Assembly (NCBI RefSeq): GCF_019097595.1
Contig: NC_080712.1
Span: 20,952,646-21,016,645 of the forward strand
Source: Hemibagrus wyckioides
Taxonomy: Eukaryota; Chordata; Actinopteri; Siluriformes; Bagridae
Reading direction: 5' to 3'
DNA: 64,000 bases
Shown here in pieces: positions 61,468-64,000 of this stretch. The position numbers and the translations under genes are program-made. Position 1 is the stretch's first letter; every line of letters begins with the position of its first letter. The notes under the pieces are model-generated. The model saw nothing but the letters and a program-made list of their open reading frames with translations, did not search any database and was not told the origin of the DNA.

Positions 61468-63640
61468 AATATCCATCTGTAACCATTACTGTACCCAACA
61501 TGACAATATACCACAGAACAACCAAACAGCACACAGAGGTCAGCTGTATATTTGCACTGCAAACAGTTTCTGCAATGCTCTTAAATGCTAATGTAAGCAA
61601 ACATCAAGATTTAAATTATTTTAATAGCCACACATCACTGCAACTGCACCAACAATAATAATGCAATCAGAAAAAGTAAAACTAGGAATGTTGCTCTGTA
61701 AAAAGAAGCATTGCATGATTAATATATTTTAATTGTAAAGTGCTAGACAGGTTCCTTTTAATAGTCTACCACCATTTACTTTATTTACTTTACATTTGTT
61801 GAGCTGGTGCTTCCTTCAAGTGTTACTTTAAATTTATCCCCCTTTTTAGTCATTCCTGCTACCTCTCAAAGAGTAACACCATAAAATCTGTACATTTCTT
61901 TATGACTGTACTGCACCAGACTGTCCAAATACTTTCTTTGTGACATTGCAGAAAGTTGTGACAATTTTCTGCCATGAACTTATTTTCTTGTCCTTAAAGA
62001 TGTAACAACTACTAATTCATGCAGACGTGTACTCAAACAATACAGTACAAAAAATGGTGAGGACATGTCTCTAGCATTCCCTGCATAAATTACACCTACA
62101 TTTATTATATATAATACTTTTCACTATTTACATTTTCTGAAACCAGGTAACGGTTAGGAGGACAAACCTGCTTGTATGCTTCTGCTGACCAGTTTGACTT
62201 TTGCCCTCTTATAACTAGTGGAACGTCCAGTGCCTCTTTGGGAGGGTGGTGTATAAGCGCTTGAGGATGATAATGTGTCTGAGGCCTAAAGAAAATGCAA
62301 AGCACACACACACCCATACTAAAATGGTTAACAACACTGGTTATGTCCGAATCCAACAGGGTCAGGCAGTGCAATTGGACTTAATTACATTATTTGTTTC
62401 AGGGAACACTATATATGACAGAAAAGACAAACCGTAAAAGAAAGATGAGAAAGGATACATTATTCAAGAATACTTTTACAATAACATACCTAATATTAAA
62501 TCTTACCATGGAGTCATCTGTGTTGCTTGTTTCTGTGGCAACAGAAACAAGGTGATTTTCAGATCTACTTTTCCCATGTCCTCTTTTCTGCTTCTTAATG
62601 GTGTTATAAAGTTTCAGCAGGCCATCATTGGGCTTTAGGGTCTGACTTCCAGCCTCATCTTGTCTCCTACTGCTAACTCTGTGTGGTCCGAAAGCTTTGA
62701 TCAAGCGCTGTGTGTCAATAGTAGACTGGCTGCTACTAGTCTCCACAGAAACACTGGCAGACTCGAGTCTCTCTGCGGGAAGGTAAAAGTCTTTTTCTTG
62801 GTGCTTCTTCTCCACTAATGTCTGTTTGTTACTTGAAGACTTGTTTTCCCATGCAGTTTTTAGAGTATCTCTCACTTCATTTCTCTCTTTCACTTTTCTC
62901 TTTTTGGTGGTGTCTGTTTCCTGTGTTCTCCGTGGCTCATGTTCTCTCGTCCTACTCTTGCTTTTTTCCACTCTACTGTGTGCCAGTTTAGGTGTGTGTG
63001 GTGGTGAGGAGCTGTGCAGCAGTCGGGACAGACGTTCCAGTCTTTCCAGCAGTGATATTTCTAAGGTGTTAGTGGTTTGAGTCTCCTGAAGGATGAATTG
63101 CTCATTGAAACGACGCCACAACTGGTCTAGAGAGCTGTCAATCTCCGCACCAATTTGCTGAGCTTTTATGTCCTTCTCCTTCTCCCTTGTGGCCTTAGTA
63201 TGCAAAGGCAGAGTTTCTGTTCCCATGTTATGCTTTTCTACTCTGTGGTTAGGATGTAGTTCAGTTGTGCTGTACTTAGCCTCCATGTGCAGGGGGATAA
63301 ATGCTTCACCCTCCTCGGTTTGCTCAGCCGCTTGCTCATTTTCAAGGACAACAGACTTACTGAAACCAGTACGCCGATATGGCAGACCAGCATTGCCTCT
63401 TTGGTTATGAAAGCCTTTTGTAGACAGAGTGGATTCTGTCAAAGAAAGAATTTGTTAATTCCTGTGTTAACATCGGTGCACAATGTCTTACCTTCAATGT
63501 ATGCAACAACTCACCTCTTTTCATTTTGGCCCTTTTGCTGTAAATGCCTTCCTTATGTTTCGGTGTAACGTTGTTGTCCACAAGCTCCCTGGATCCCAAA
63601 ACCTCAGGTGTAAATTGAGGGGGTACAGCATCATCAGATC
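59340..63640 (-). CDS. alms1: ALMS1 centrosome and basal-body protein, C-terminal part (3' end of gene; 5' beyond right edge)
   Basis: Very large centrosomal and ciliary-base protein (Alström syndrome protein). Nine exons join in phase: 63515-63640, 62507-63435, 62168-62285, 60570-60785, 60245-60492, 59934-60093, 59761-59830, 59490-59589, 59340-59384. They give the last 669 residues. Landmarks are SLLERLERLSRLLHSSSP, TQRLIKAFGPHRV, LLKLYNTIKKQKRG, IQAGDLEIVVNGTRKDTRDV, then the ALMS motif: LQEALELRRPEFVSRSRERM, ERKMQTVFNKEREELFNRP, RSKRIYAQLPEVQKRKEEE and the terminus KITNRVLGRRTPWQ. CEP295 and C10orf90 also carry an ALMS motif, but the upstream segments fit ALMS1. An AATAAA on the minus strand at 59,052-59,057 may end the transcript. 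Confidence 0.87.
60786..62167 (-). other. alms1 intron
   Basis: Splits codon GGT between IQA and DLEIV. No coding exon seen. It holds a (TAAA)n tract at 61,428-61,468. ORFs at 61,075-61,335 and 61,316-61,600 look random. Confidence 0.6.
61428..61468. repeat. (AAAT)n microsatellite
   Basis: Ten or more TAAA/AAAT units in the alms1 intron. Confidence 0.95.
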
Positions 63641-64000
63641 CTATAGATCATATAAGGAAGTGTAGGAGAGACAAATTAGTATAGTTAGATGAATTAGTTA
63701 GAGCTAGCCTACAAAAAAAGCTTCTCTTCTGCATATGATGAAGTGCAGCATTACTGGGTTTGTCTTTCTCCCGAACAAAGGATACTATGAATAATGCAGC
63801 CGTGCAACGGGGAGGCGCTTACAACTGTGTAACAACGAGTGCTTTGAGACTGAATAAGAACAAAAGACAAGACAGTACAAACAAATAACCTGTAGCACTT
63901 CTAGTACTGTAGAGTTAAAGCAGTTATTTGTTAAACATTGTATTATATTGATATACTATGTAGTTGGATTATTAAGCATCATTCCACATCCCAGAGCACT

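Overview
The window is a stretch of vertebrate nuclear DNA, almost certainly from a teleost fish. Genes are split into short exons with GT-AG introns, microsatellites are abundant (CA, GA, GATA/GACA, AAAT, AT), and introns and spacers hold many decayed Tc1-like transposons, one hAT-like miniature element and tRNA-type SINEs of a kind common in ray-finned fish. The repeat content fits an otophysan such as a catfish, but I cannot fix the species. There are no prokaryotic features, CRISPR arrays, rRNA or recognisable tRNA genes.

Layout. On the minus strand, 8-15,470 is the 5' part of a class 4 semaphorin, best matched to sema4g. It runs off the left edge and has a large first intron. Upstream in the same orientation, 17,588-28,435, is slf2 (FAM178A), the SMC5/6-complex localisation factor. 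All 20 coding exons join in phase to about 1,195 residues. From 28.6 to 32.3 kb is a repeat-rich spacer. On the plus strand, 32,340-41,191 is cpxm1, a discoidin-domain pseudo-carboxypeptidase; 13 exons join in phase to 732 residues. Convergent with it on the minus strand, 44,341-49,585, is dcaf10 (7 exons, 509 residues), a WD40 substrate receptor of CUL4-DDB1. Next on the minus strand is pomk, 50,933-52,930 (344 residues), the O-mannose kinase of the dystroglycan pathway. Divergent from it on the plus strand, 53,460-54,679, is a grxcr1-like gene that appears to lack its glutaredoxin half. On the minus strand, 56,200-57,935 is yipf7 (249 residues) and 59,340-63,640 is the 3' end of alms1, including the ALMS motif; its 5' part lies beyond the right edge.

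The genes do not form a pathway; they are ordinary unlinked vertebrate functions (axon guidance, DNA repair, extracellular matrix, ubiquitin ligation, glycan phosphorylation, hair-bundle structure, Golgi transport, centrosome/cilium). What unites parts of the window is conserved synteny: slf2-sema4g in tandem, and grxcr1-yipf7 as neighbours. I found no clear new biological system. The observations most worth a second look are the apparently truncated grxcr1 gene, a long acidic C-terminal tail on Slf2, a predicted GC-AG intron in cpxm1, and two Tc1 fragments with a head-to-head fold-back arrangement.

Exon boundaries were placed by reading splice consensus and checking reading-frame phase by hand. 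Gene identities rest on recalled family sequences, not on a database search.
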